Positions 18,820 through 26,668 of a DNA stretch of 64,000 nt are shown one piece after another. The position numbers and the translations under genes were made by a program. The stretch lies in contig NZ_LT607802.1 of NCBI RefSeq assembly GCF_900090205.1, positions 777,846 to 841,845 of the forward strand. The letters run 5' to 3'. The first letter of the stretch is position 1; each line of letters begins with the position of its first letter. This DNA is from Vogesella sp. LIG4. GTDB lineage: Bacteria > Pseudomonadota > Gammaproteobacteria > Burkholderiales > Chromobacteriaceae. Below the pieces are notes generated by a model. That model did no database searches. It worked only from the letters and a program-made list of their open reading frames with translations, and was not told the origin of the DNA.

Positions 18820-19473
18820 ATGATCCAGTTTGACCAGGTGACCAAGCGCTACCCTGGCGGCCACGAGGCACTGCGCAACCTGTCGTTCACCATCGAAAGC
18901 GGTGAGATGGTGTTTCTTGCCGGCCATTCCGGCGCCGGCAAAAGCACACTGCTGAAGCTGATCTCCGGCATCGAGCGCGCCAGCAGCGGCAACGTGCTGG
19001 TGAACAACCAGAACCTGAGCCGGCTGCGAGCCAGCCAGCTGCCTTATGTGCGCCAGCATATCGGCATCGTGTTCCAGGACCACAAGATCCTGTTCGACCG
19101 CAATGTGTTCGACAACGTGATGCTGCCGCTGGACATCATCGGCTTCGACCGCCGCGACGCAGCCCGCCGCGTGCGCGCCGCGCTGGACAAGGTAGGCCTC
19201 GCCGGCAAGGAAAAAATGATGCCGGTGCGCCTGTCCGGCGGCGAGCAGCAGCGCCTGTGCATCGCCCGTGCCGTGGTGCACCGCCCCAGCATCCTGCTGG
19301 CCGACGAACCCTCGGCCAACCTGGATCGCGCCTACGCGCTGGACATCATGGAACTGTTCAAATCCTTCCACCAGGTAGGCGTCTCCGTGCTGATTTCGGC
19401 GCACGACGAAACCCTGATGGAAGACTATGGCCGCCGCATCATCCGCCTGCGGGAAGGACAATTCGCCTCATGA
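18820..19473 (+). CDS. ftsE: Cell division ATPase FtsE
   Basis: 217 residues, an ABC ATPase. Walker A GHSGAGKST (about 36-44), signature LSGGEQQRL, Walker B ILLADEPSA and the switch histidine (LISAHDE) are present. With FtsX it couples divisome signals to periplasmic peptidoglycan hydrolases. Its stop overlaps the ftsX start as ATGA, so the two are translationally coupled. Confidence 0.97.
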   Translation: MIQFDQVTKRYPGGHEALRNLSFTIESGEMVFLAGHSGAGKSTLLKLISGIERASSGNVLVNNQNLSRLRASQLPYVRQHIGIVFQDHKILFDRNVFDNVMLPLDIIGFDRRDAARRVRAALDKVGLAGKEKMMPVRLSGGEQQRLCIARAVVHRPSILLADEPSANLDRAYALDIMELFKSFHQVGVSVLISAHDETLMEDYGRRIIRLREGQFAS

Positions 19474-20381
19474 AGCACTTCTTCTACCTGCACTGGCAGG
19501 ATGCCAGCCAGGCGCTACGCAAGATGTTGCGCCAGCCGCTGGGCAGCCTGCTCAATCTGTTGATGCTGGCGGTGGCGATGTCGCTGCCGGTCAGCCTGTA
19601 CCTTACCGCCGGCAGCGTGCAGCACTGGGTGGGCAAACTCACCGCGGCGCCGCAGATCACGCTGTTCATGGAGCTTTCCGCCGAACAGGCCGACATCGCC
19701 GCCGTGCAGTCCAGCCTGACATCCCACCCCAAGGTGGCCAGCTTCCGCTTCATTGGCCGCGACCAGGCGCTGCGCGACCTGGAACAGCGCAGCGGCCTCT
19801 CCGGTGTGAGCCAGGGGCTGGAAGGCAACCCGCTGCCGGACGCTTTTGTCGTTACCCCCAAGCCGGCGGTAACGCCGGACGAACTGGACATGCTGCAAAA
19901 GGAGCTGTCCGGCCTGCCGATGGTGGAACAATCGCAGTTTGATGCCGCCTGGGCGCGCCGCCTGCACGGCCTGCTGGACATCGCCGTCAAGCTTGCCTGG
20001 TTCCTGGCCGCCAGCTTTGGCGTGGCGCTGGTGCTGATCACCCACAACACCATCCGCATGCAGATCCTGGCACGACAGGAGGAAATCGAAGTGGCCAAGC
20101 TGATCGGCGCTACCGACAGCTTCATCCGCCGCCCCTTTCTGTACCACGCCTTCTGGGTAGGCGCGCTCAGCACGCTGTGCTGCTGGGGCCTGTCCACCCT
20201 GTTCGTGCACCAGGCTGCGCCGGCAATCAATGAATTCGCCGGCCTGTACGGTGAAAACATCCACCTGGCAGGGCTGGCCCTGCCGGAGCTTGGCGTACTG
20301 TTCGGCTGCAGCGTGCTGCTGTGCCTGCTGGGCGCACGCCTGGCAGCGGATCACCACCTGCGCAAGGTGCGCCCGCACTAA
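19470..20381 (+). CDS. ftsX: Cell division permease-like protein FtsX
   Basis: 303 residues from MKHFFYLHWQDASQALRKML, starting inside the ftsE stop codon. One N-terminal membrane helix (about 24-45), a periplasmic loop of about 120 residues, then three helices (about 170-195, 220-245 and 265-290), the FtsX topology. The ARQEEIEVAKLIGATDSFIRRPF cytoplasmic segment is typical of the family. Longer upstream open frames are rejected because they overlap ftsE. Confidence 0.95.
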   Translation: MKHFFYLHWQDASQALRKMLRQPLGSLLNLLMLAVAMSLPVSLYLTAGSVQHWVGKLTAAPQITLFMELSAEQADIAAVQSSLTSHPKVASFRFIGRDQALRDLEQRSGLSGVSQGLEGNPLPDAFVVTPKPAVTPDELDMLQKELSGLPMVEQSQFDAAWARRLHGLLDIAVKLAWFLAASFGVALVLITHNTIRMQILARQEEIEVAKLIGATDSFIRRPFLYHAFWVGALSTLCCWGLSTLFVHQAAPAINEFAGLYGENIHLAGLALPELGVLFGCSVLLCLLGARLAADHHLRKVRPH

Positions 20382-20479
20382 GTGCGGTGCAACACGCAGC
20401 CCGCCTGGCAACTACTTGATCCTGGTCCAGGACTATGGACCGGATAAAAAAATATCATCGATTGGGAACTGGCCCCTTG

Positions 20480-20506
20480 CTGGCACTCTCATAAGACGAG
20501 TGCTAA
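20480..20506 (+). promoter_or_regulatory. CIRCE-like HrcA operator upstream of rpoH
   Basis: Arms CTGGCACTC and GAGTGCTAA are separated by exactly nine bases, against the CIRCE consensus TTAGCACTC-N9-GAGTGCTAA. The right arm is perfect and the left arm differs at two positions. It lies 35-61 bp before the rpoH start. It would put the heat-shock sigma factor under HrcA repression. Confidence 0.8.
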
Positions 20507-20540
20507 CATCAGTTCAGCATTTCTTGAGGACAAGCCATTT

Positions 20541-21401
20541 ATGACTGCAATCGCCTTGCCTGTACTCTCTTCCAACGGCAGCCTGGAGCAATACATCCAC
20601 ACCGTTAACAGCATTCCGATGCTGACCCAGGAAGAAGAGTTGGAGCTTGCCACGCGTCATCAACAGCACGACGATCTGGAAGCAGCCAAGCGTTTGGTGC
20701 TGTCGCACCTGCGCGTGGTGGTGTCCATCGCCCGCGGTTACTCCGGCTATGGCCTGCAACAGGCCGACCTGATCCAGGAAGGCAATATCGGCCTGATGAA
20801 GGCGGTGAAACGCTTCGAACCCACTCGCGGCGTGCGTCTGTTCTCCTTCGCCGTGCACTGGATCAAGGCCGAGATTCACGAATTCATCCTGCGCAACTGG
20901 CGCCTGGTGCGCATTGCCACCACCAAGCCGCAGCGCAAACTGTTCTTCAACCTGCGCAGCATGCGCCAGAGCCTGTCCGCACTCAGCGAGCAGGAAGCGC
21001 ACGATATCGCGCAGGAGCTGGGCGTGAAGCCGGAAGAAGTGCGTGAAATGGAAACCCGCATGAGCGGCCAGGACATCGCACTGATGGCCGATGATGGCGA
21101 CGACGAGGGCTTTGCCCCCATCGACTGGCTGGCCGACTCGCACGACGAGCCAACCCGCGCGCTGGAACGCCGCTCCATCGACATGCTGCAGAGCGAAGGC
21201 CTGGAGCAGGCGCTGTCCACGCTGGACGCCCGCAGCCGCCGCATCATCGAGGCGCGCTGGCTGGCCGACGATGGCGGCTCCACCCTGCACGAGTTGGCCG
21301 CAGAATTCGGTGTTTCCGCCGAGCGCATCCGCCAGATCGAAGCCAAGGCACTGGGCAAGATGAAAACCGCACTGGCCGCCGGCGTGGTGATCGACGCCTG
21401 A
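20541..21401 (+). CDS. rpoH: Heat-shock sigma factor RpoH (sigma-32)
   Basis: 286 residues, MTAIALPVLSSNGSLEQYIH. Sigma region 2 (LIQEGNIGLMKAVKRFEPTR, then FSFAVHWIKAEIHEFILRNW) is followed by the RpoH-specific box QRKLFFNLR. The C-terminal region 4 helix-turn-helix reads ELAAEFGVSAERIRQIEAKA. It directs transcription of chaperone and protease genes. A CIRCE-like site upstream suggests HrcA control; a strong terminator follows. The order ftsYEX-rpoH is conserved in proteobacteria. Confidence 0.97.
   Translation: MTAIALPVLSSNGSLEQYIHTVNSIPMLTQEEELELATRHQQHDDLEAAKRLVLSHLRVVVSIARGYSGYGLQQADLIQEGNIGLMKAVKRFEPTRGVRLFSFAVHWIKAEIHEFILRNWRLVRIATTKPQRKLFFNLRSMRQSLSALSEQEAHDIAQELGVKPEEVREMETRMSGQDIALMADDGDDEGFAPIDWLADSHDEPTRALERRSIDMLQSEGLEQALSTLDARSRRIIEARWLADDGGSTLHELAAEFGVSAERIRQIEAKALGKMKTALAAGVVIDA
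21293..21302 (-). repeat. Uptake-like 10-mer, in rpoH
   Basis: Exact copy, minus strand, coding (ELAAEFG region). Confidence 0.75.
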
Positions 21402-21420
21402 GCTGCATGATGTAGGCGTG

Positions 21421-21450
21421 AAAAAGCCACCTTGCGGTGGCTTTTTGTTT
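21421..21450. terminator. Bidirectional terminator between rpoH and the PglL-like gene
   Basis: AAAAAGCCACC / GGTGGCTTTTT, 11-bp arms with loop TTGC. Serves the convergent rpoH (+) and PglL-like (-) genes; an uptake-like 10-mer follows nine bases later. Confidence 0.9.
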
Positions 21451-21458
21451 TTATATCA

Positions 21459-21468
21459 TGCGGCCAAC
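21459..21468 (+). repeat. Uptake-like 10-mer, rpoH-PglL gap
   Basis: Exact copy between the shared terminator and the PglL-like stop codon. Confidence 0.8.
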
Positions 21469-23229
21469 TTACTCGCTGGCAGCCTTGCCGTGCTGCTTGT
21501 CATCCACCTGCTGGGCGATGTCGATCAGACCGCTCCAGGCCGGCTCGTCGTCATCCAGCTCATCCAGGAACTGCGACGCATAGGTCGGGAACGACGCCAG
21601 CGCGTAGCGCATGGTCTGCGCCGCCTTGGCCTGCTCGCCCGCCAATGCCTCCATCTGCGCCTTGCGCAGCAGCACGTCCGGATACGGCCGATACAGCGCC
21701 ATCAGGTCCACCCACTTGCGGTAGTCCTTCAGCGTGGCGCGCGACGGCGTCATCACGTCATCCAGCAGGCCCAGCGCATGGGCGGCGAACATCGGCTCGG
21801 TTCGGATGATCTCCTCCAGTCGCTGCTGCTTCTTGAGCGCCGTGGGGTAGTACAGCCCCTGCATTTCCTCGTAACGCCAGCTGCCATAGCTGGCCAGCAC
21901 CAGCAGCAGCAGTGCGCCGGCACGCGCCAGCAGAAGCCATGGCAGTGGCGCGGCACGGCCGGGGGCCGGCACCAGGGTCGCCATGATGACCACCACCGCC
22001 GGGAAGTACAGATACCACAGCGGATACTCCAGCATGCTGTGGATCAGCGTAACCGACATCACCGCCACCGGTACCAGCTGCGCAGCATCCACGCGGCGGC
22101 TGAAATACGGCCACACCGCCCAGGCAAAGCCCAGTAGCACCGCCAGCGTCCCCAGCAGCCCCATCTCGGCCAGCAACTGGAACACCAGGTTGTGGGCGTT
22201 GGTGAACAGGCCGCTGTTTACGCCGGAGTTGGAAAACTGCGGCAGCATCTGCAGGCGCACGCTTTCCGCCGCGTACTGGTTCCAGCCCACCCCAAAGCCG
22301 GGATGCGCCTTGAACACCAGCCAGGCCTTGCCCCATTCCGCCACGCGGCGCGCGCCCATGCTGTCGGCGTTGCTGCTCAAGCGTTCCACACCACTGGCAA
22401 TGGTCTGGCCATGCATCAGCGGTGCCAGCAGCCGTTCGGCCAAGGGCAGTGCAAACTGCATGGCAATGATGGCAACCACCGCCAGCCACAGCAGCCACCA
22501 CATGCGGCGCGACTCCCCGCTACGCACGCGCCAGTGCCACCACGGCGCCAGCACCGCCAGCGCCACGGTGTACAGCAGCACGGTACGCGAGCCGGCAAAG
22601 GCGATGGACAGCGACAACCACAATACTGCCGCCGCCAGCCAGCGACGCGACCATTGGCCACTGGCGGCCAGCCAGCAGGCTGCTACCACGCCCCAGGTCA
22701 GATAATGTGCGTACTGGTTGCGCTGGCCGATATGGCCAAAAATATTGGTGGTCGGGTGCGAACTGTCATAGAACAGCACGCCGCCCAGCAGCTGCGCCAG
22801 GCCGGTGAGCTGCGCCAGGCCAATCAGCGATTGCGCCAACGCCCCCAGCAGCAGCGATTTGCACAGCAACGCGATCACCGCGTCGCTGCCTTCCGCTGCG
22901 CGCCATTGCGCCGTGGCCCAGGCCAGCACCGCCAGCGCAACGAAGGCCAGCGCGGTAGCATGGTTGAGCCCAGGGAACAGCAGCGGCTGCAGCAAGGGCT
23001 GCAGCGCCCACACCGCTGCCAGCAGCAGCATCCACAACGCGCTGCGCGGCAGCTCGGCCGCGGCCTGCCGCGGCATGCACCAGCAGGCCAGCGCCGCCAG
23101 GAAGACTACCGTGATCTCGCCCCACCACTGCGGCAGCGGCAGGTAGTGAAAGCGCGACAGGAAAGGCAGCGAGGCAATGGCCGCCAGCATCAGGGCCGCC
23201 AGCGACTGGCGACGCAGGGTGAAAGTCAT
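21469..23229 (-). CDS. PglL-like O-oligosaccharyltransferase (Wzy/WaaL superfamily)
   Basis: 586 residues from MTFTLRRQSLAALMLAAIAS. The longer open frame is rejected because its first residues are a read-through of a tRNA-Lys gene. About ten or more hydrophobic helices. The block FGHIGQRNQYAHYLTWG around residue 190 and the periplasmic loop with NAHNLVFQLLAEMG (about 330) match the pilin O-oligosaccharyltransferase type, including the Wzy_C_2 C-terminal half. These enzymes transfer lipid-linked glycans to periplasmic proteins such as type IV pilins. No pilin or glycan gene is adjacent. An O-antigen ligase is the alternative. Confidence 0.75.
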   Translation of the reverse strand: MTFTLRRQSLAALMLAAIASLPFLSRFHYLPLPQWWGEITVVFLAALACWCMPRQAAAELPRSALWMLLLAAVWALQPLLQPLLFPGLNHATALAFVALAVLAWATAQWRAAEGSDAVIALLCKSLLLGALAQSLIGLAQLTGLAQLLGGVLFYDSSHPTTNIFGHIGQRNQYAHYLTWGVVAACWLAASGQWSRRWLAAAVLWLSLSIAFAGSRTVLLYTVALAVLAPWWHWRVRSGESRRMWWLLWLAVVAIIAMQFALPLAERLLAPLMHGQTIASGVERLSSNADSMGARRVAEWGKAWLVFKAHPGFGVGWNQYAAESVRLQMLPQFSNSGVNSGLFTNAHNLVFQLLAEMGLLGTLAVLLGFAWAVWPYFSRRVDAAQLVPVAVMSVTLIHSMLEYPLWYLYFPAVVVIMATLVPAPGRAAPLPWLLLARAGALLLLVLASYGSWRYEEMQGLYYPTALKKQQRLEEIIRTEPMFAAHALGLLDDVMTPSRATLKDYRKWVDLMALYRPYPDVLLRKAQMEALAGEQAKAAQTMRYALASFPTYASQFLDELDDDEPAWSGLIDIAQQVDDKQHGKAASE

Positions 23230-23351
23230 GGATGGACCGTGCGAGTACGGGAAAGCGGCAAGTCTAGCCCAGCCGCCGAAGGCTGTAAAAACGGCTTGGT
23301 AACGTTTCGTCACCTTATCGAAAGCAGCGGCAGCCATGCCGCGGCAAAAAC

Positions 23352-23380
23352 AAAAAGCCCGGTCATGGACCGGGCTTTCT
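23352..23380 (-). terminator. Terminator after the tRNA-Lys cluster
   Basis: Stem AAAGCCCGGTC / GACCGGGCTTT with a 3-base loop; the minus strand continues TTTTTGTTTTT. 11 bp beyond the last tRNA-Lys. Confidence 0.85.
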
Positions 23381-23390
23381 GATGAATACT

Positions 23391-23466
23391 TGGTGGGTCG
23401 TGCGGGGCTCGAACCTGCGACAAACGGATTAAAAGTCCGCTGCTCTACCAACTGAGCTAACGACCC
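23391..23466 (-). tRNA. tRNA-Lys(TTT), copy 1
   Basis: 76 nt with CCA, acceptor GGGTCGT/ACGACCC, anticodon TTT. It differs from copies 2 and 3 in the D loop, variable loop and T loop (TTCGAGC instead of TTCGAAT). The T stem GCAGG/CCCGC has a central A-C mismatch. Confidence 0.95.
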
Positions 23467-23481
23467 AACCTGGGGTGCGTA

Positions 23482-23557
23482 TGGTGGGTCGTGCGGGATT
23501 CGAACCTGCGACCAACGGATTAAAAGTCCGCTGCTCTACCAGCTGAGCTAACGACCC
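23482..23557 (-). tRNA. tRNA-Lys(TTT), copy 2
   Basis: 76 nt with CCA, anticodon TTT, identical by eye to copy 3. Same A-C mismatch in the T stem. Confidence 0.96.
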
Positions 23558-23573
23558 TACGCTTCTCTCTGGG

Positions 23574-23649
23574 TGGTGGGTCGTGCGGGATTCGAACCTG
23601 CGACCAACGGATTAAAAGTCCGCTGCTCTACCAGCTGAGCTAACGACCC
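23574..23649 (-). tRNA. tRNA-Lys(TTT), copy 3
   Basis: 76 nt with CCA, anticodon TTT; first of the three tandem copies to be transcribed. Spacers between copies are only 15-16 bp. Confidence 0.96.
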
Positions 23650-23664
23650 CCGAGAGAGTTCGCA

Positions 23665-23693
23665 ACTATACGGACACCTTTTTTAACCGTCAA
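23665..23693 (-). promoter_or_regulatory. Promoter of the tRNA-Lys cluster
   Basis: Minus strand TTGACG (23688-23693), exactly 17 bases, TATAGT (23665-23670), 15 bp before the first tRNA-Lys, with an A/T-rich upstream stretch resembling an UP element. Confidence 0.85.
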
Positions 23694-23753
23694 GTATTTT
23701 TGGAAAAAAATGCAGAAAAACGCCTATACGGCACATTTGCCGTAGCGGCGCGC

Positions 23754-24080
23754 TCAGCCCTGCCCGCCCCCTGTTTCCTCCGCCACCCACTGCTGGTATG
23801 CGGCCAACCCTGCCACGATGGGCAAAGCGATGATTTCCGCCACCTCGTAGGGGTGCAGCTCTTGGATTCTGCGCTCCAAGGCTGCATATACTGTATCGGT
23901 GGTCTTGATGAGCAGGGGTATCTCGCTGGCGCTTTCCAGCTTTCCCTGCCAGCGATAGACGGACTCGCAGCCGGGCAGGATATTGACGCAGGCTGCCAAG
24001 CGCTCGCCCACCAGGGTTTCCGCCATCTGGCGCGCCAGTATGGCATCCGGCACATTGCATACAACCAGTAACACTTTCAT
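23754..24080 (-). CDS. cutA: Divalent-cation tolerance protein CutA
   Basis: 108 residues, MKVLLVVCNVPDAILARQMA. Ferredoxin-like trimeric CutA1 fold: LVGERLAACVNILPGCESVYRWQGKLE and the ELHPYEVAEIIALPI segment are signature blocks. Linked to copper tolerance in E. coli, though the molecular role is unsettled. It is divergent from fxsA, 15 bp apart. The uptake-like 10-mer at 23799 is read as part of VAGLAAYQQW near the C-terminus. Confidence 0.93.
   Translation of the reverse strand: MKVLLVVCNVPDAILARQMAETLVGERLAACVNILPGCESVYRWQGKLESASEIPLLIKTTDTVYAALERRIQELHPYEVAEIIALPIVAGLAAYQQWVAEETGGGQG
23799..23808 (+). repeat. Uptake-like 10-mer, in cutA
   Basis: Exact copy, coding, near the cutA 3' end. 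Confidence 0.75.
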
Positions 24081-24095
24081 GCGGATATCCGTTTC

Positions 24096-24545
24096 ATGCG
24101 TGGTTTCTTGATTTTATTGCTGCTTTACCCGTTTCTCGAAATGTACTCGCTGTTCTGGCTTGCCGATCACATTGGCGGGGGCTGGACCCTGGTCTGGCTG
24201 CTCGTCAGCTTCGTGCTGGGCTCCATGCTGATGCGCGGCAGCAAGCTGGGGGCACTGCTCACCATTGCCGGCACACTGCGCCAGGGCAACGTCAACCTGT
24301 TCACCCTGCTGTGGCCGCTGCGCATCATGATCGCCGGCCTGCTGCTGGCCATTCCCGGCCTGATCAGCGACGTGTTCGCGCTGCTGCTGTTGCTGCCCTG
24401 GCCCGGCCCCAAGCTCACCGAGCTGAACATGGGTGACAACTTCCGCCAGCCGCCGCAGAACCCGCCGTCAGGCGAAGCCGACATCATCGAGGGTGAATAC
24501 GAGCGCGTGGACCCGCGCACGCCCAGCGACCGCCACCTGCATTAA
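24096..24545 (+). CDS. fxsA: FxsA family membrane protein
   Basis: 149 residues, MRGFLILLLLYPFLEMYSLF. Three to four hydrophobic segments in the first 105 residues (about 3-22, 26-45 and 70-104), then a hydrophilic C-terminal tail (GDNFRQPPQNPPSGEADIIEGEY). FxsA in E. coli relieves phage T7 exclusion when overproduced; its normal role is unknown. The 3' end overlaps the convergent yggU stop by four bases. Confidence 0.9.
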   Translation: MRGFLILLLLYPFLEMYSLFWLADHIGGGWTLVWLLVSFVLGSMLMRGSKLGALLTIAGTLRQGNVNLFTLLWPLRIMIAGLLLAIPGLISDVFALLLLLPWPGPKLTELNMGDNFRQPPQNPPSGEADIIEGEYERVDPRTPSDRHLH

Positions 24546-24847
24546 GCCTGCGACGAGGCCGGCAGCAGCCGTGCCAGCGCCTCTACGGCGCCGATTCCCG
24601 TCACCGCCACGATCTTGTGGCGATTACGCTCGCCCGACAGCAGGCTCACCGCCTTGCGCGGCACCTGCAGGCAGCCGGCCAGCCACAGCAGCAACGCGGC
24701 ATTGGCCTTGCCCTCCACCGGCGGTGCGGCCAACCTGATCTTGAGCGCTTCGCCATGTTCCCCCGCCACTTCGCTCTTGCGTGCGCCGGGCTGAACGTGC
24801 AAGGTTAGACGTATGCCATCCGGCTGTTCAGTCAACCACGCTTTCAT
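24542..24847 (-). CDS. yggU: YggU/DUF167 family protein
   Basis: 101 residues from [20 protein letters not shown]. The family motif [17 protein letters not shown] and the block [20 protein letters not shown] are clear. Function unknown. Convergent with fxsA with a 4-bp overlap; divergent from dps. An uptake-like 10-mer lies within (24725), encoding part of the LAAPP segment. Confidence 0.9.
   Translation of the reverse strand: MKAWLTEQPDGIRLTLHVQPGARKSEVAGEHGEALKIRLAAPPVEGKANAALLLWLAGCLQVPRKAVSLLSGERNRHKIVAVTGIGAVEALARLLPASSQA
24725..24734 (+). repeat. Uptake-like 10-mer, in yggU
   Basis: Exact copy, coding. Confidence 0.75.
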
Positions 24848-24917
24848 CACGCATCCTTTGTGCTGCAAAGGTGCAATTGTAGAACGTATCGCAACCGACA
24901 CCGACAGGAGCTTCACC

Positions 24918-25382
24918 ATGGATATCGGCATTTCCGAACAGGACCGCGCCAAGATCGCCGAGGGCTTGTCCCGCTTGCTGGCCGACAGCTACACCCTGTA
25001 CCTGAAGACGCACTTCTTTCACTGGAACGTCACCGGCCCGATGTTCCAGACCCTGCACCTGATGTTCGAAACCCAGTACAACGAGCTGGCGTTGGCGGTA
25101 GACCTGGTCGCCGAGCGCATTCGCGCGCTGGGCCACGTGGCACCGGGCAGCTACGGCGACTACGCACGCCTGACCTCGATCAGCGAAAGCAAGGGCGTAC
25201 CCAAGGCGCAGGACATGATCCGCGAACTGGTACAGGGGCACGAAACCGTGTGCCGCACCGCGCGCTCGCTGTTCCCGCTGGTGGATGCCGCCAGCGACGA
25301 GCCCACCGCCGACCTGCTGACCCAGCGTCTGCAAGTGCACGAGAAGACGGCGTGGATGCTGCGCAGCCTGCTGGAAAACTAA
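24918..25382 (+). CDS. dps: Dps-family DNA-binding ferritin-like protein
   Basis: 154 residues from [20 protein letters not shown]. The ferroxidase signature [13 protein letters not shown] and the partner residues in the FETQYNEL helix are intact. Dps forms 12-mers that oxidise and store iron and protect DNA in stress. ATG at 24918 is preceded by AGGAG; the longer open frame is ignored. It has no Lys-rich N-terminal extension, so DNA binding may be weak. Confidence 0.94.
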   Translation: MDIGISEQDRAKIAEGLSRLLADSYTLYLKTHFFHWNVTGPMFQTLHLMFETQYNELALAVDLVAERIRALGHVAPGSYGDYARLTSISESKGVPKAQDMIRELVQGHETVCRTARSLFPLVDAASDEPTADLLTQRLQVHEKTAWMLRSLLEN

Positions 25383-25390
25383 GCACCGCA

Positions 25391-25450
25391 TCACGATCTG
25401 CCGCGTACCGGCAAAACGCTGTCAGGCACCGAGAACACGCCAGATCGTGA
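25391..25450. repeat. Short TCACGATCTG-ended inverted-repeat element
   Basis: 60 bp bounded by a perfect 10-bp inverted repeat, TCACGATCTG and CAGATCGTGA. The first 20 bases resemble the end of the 124-bp elements at 35804 and 46152, so it may be an internally deleted relative. Lies between dps and the TonB gene. Confidence 0.6.
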
Positions 25451-25491
25451 GTGCAAACTAAGCTTTTCTGCGGGCGTGCTACACTGTTGGC

Positions 25492-26208
25492 ATGCCCGCT
25501 CCGCGCCGCTTCAGTCCACCGCCCAGCGCGGTGGACCCTGCCCTGTTCAAGGTCGCGATCATGATATCGCTGGCCTTGCATCTGCTTTTACTGGTGCTGT
25601 TGAGCGGCTGGCTACCCGGCGGCATACCGGTGGTGAACCTGCCCATCTCCGCGCTGCGGGTTACCCTGTTGAACACCCCGCCCGGCAAAGCCCCGGCACA
25701 GGCACGCCTGCTGGCGCAGCACGATAGCCAGGGCCAATTGCAGCAAACCCGGCTGGATGCACCGCAAAACAGCGCCGAAGCCGCGCTGGCGCCGCCGCCG
25801 GTACCGGCACGGCAGAACGCCAAACTGACCTCCCCGAACAAAAGCACCACCCGCCCGCAGGCGCAGCTCACCAGTGCCGCCATCGGCGTCAGCTGGGCCG
25901 GCTACGTGGAAGACTGGCGCAAGCGCGTCGAGCGCATCGGCAACCAGAACTACCCACCGGAAGCCAAGGCCCGCAACCTGTATGGCAGCCTGGAGCTGCT
26001 GGTGACCATACGCGCCGACGGCGCGCTGCTGGATGTCAGCGTGCTGCGCAGCTCCGGCATTCCGGTGCTGGATGCCGCGGCACAGCAGATCGTACGGTTG
26101 GCCGCACCCTACCCGCCGTTCCCGGCCAAGCTGGCCGCCGAATACGGCTCGCTGCAAGTCGTGCGAAAATGGACCTTTACCGCCGCCAATCAGCTGGCGG
26201 GCAGCTGA
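25492..26208 (+). CDS. TonB-family energy transducer
   Basis: 238 residues, MPAPRRFSPPPSAVDPALFK. One N-terminal membrane helix (about 23-44), a periplasmic stretch that is moderately Pro/Gln-rich, and a TonB_C domain (YPPEAKARNLYGSLELLVTI, then DGALLDVSVLRSSGIPVLDA). Such proteins link the ExbBD proton motor to outer-membrane receptors. No exbB/exbD or receptor is adjacent, so its partners are elsewhere. An uptake-like 10-mer at 26097 falls in the C-terminal domain. Confidence 0.88.
   Translation: MPAPRRFSPPPSAVDPALFKVAIMISLALHLLLLVLLSGWLPGGIPVVNLPISALRVTLLNTPPGKAPAQARLLAQHDSQGQLQQTRLDAPQNSAEAALAPPPVPARQNAKLTSPNKSTTRPQAQLTSAAIGVSWAGYVEDWRKRVERIGNQNYPPEAKARNLYGSLELLVTIRADGALLDVSVLRSSGIPVLDAAAQQIVRLAAPYPPFPAKLAAEYGSLQVVRKWTFTAANQLAGS
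26097..26106 (-). repeat. Uptake-like 10-mer, in the TonB gene
   Basis: Exact copy, minus strand, coding. Confidence 0.75.
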
Positions 26209-26221
26209 ACAAGGAATCTCC

Positions 26222-26590
26222 ATGTACGAAGTCAATCGCAGTGTCGCCATTCTCAAACCGCGCCAGCCCTTCCTGGACTGGCTGCAGCAGCTGCCGGGCA
26301 GCCTGGAAGGGCAGCTGCAGCTGGACGAACTGCGCCGCGACTGCAATGCGCTGCTGATTCCCGCTGCCGACGACTACGCCAGCGCCGAAGACTTCGTACG
26401 CCAGCACTATCGCACCCTGTTCGGCGCCGAACTGGCCGACTGGTGCGACGACGACGCTTTCTGGCCGGACATGACCCCGCAGCTGTTCCTGCAATGGTTT
26501 GACGTGGAGATCCACTCGGTGCTCACCGACCTGGTGGACTTCCCGCTGGAGCGCGAGGCCTTCGTGCCCTTCGATCTGGATCAGGAATAA
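26222..26590 (+). CDS. Conserved protein of unknown function, 122 residues
   Basis: MYEVNRSVAILKPRQPFLDW, acidic, no membrane segment or signal peptide. Similar short proteins with a VNRS.A...PRQPF.DW start are, to my knowledge, common in betaproteobacteria without assigned role. 13 bp after the TonB gene with AAGGAATC as a plausible ribosome site, so possibly co-transcribed. No catalytic motif recognised. Confidence 0.8.
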   Translation: MYEVNRSVAILKPRQPFLDWLQQLPGSLEGQLQLDELRRDCNALLIPAADDYASAEDFVRQHYRTLFGAELADWCDDDAFWPDMTPQLFLQWFDVEIHSVLTDLVDFPLEREAFVPFDLDQE

Positions 26591-26668
26591 CGCTCCCGTT
26601 TTTGCCACCGGCTGCCCGAGCAGCCGGGGCCCGCCGGCAACGTACCGGCCCACTCCACGAGGAAAACC

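Noticed and set aside
23230..23451. N-terminal extension of the PglL-like protein
   Set aside because: It reads through a tRNA-Lys gene and the tRNA terminator; the family start is at 23229.
26612..26637. GC hairpin before the thioesterase gene as a terminator
   Set aside because: CCGGCTGC/GCAGCCGG stem lacks a U-run on either strand.
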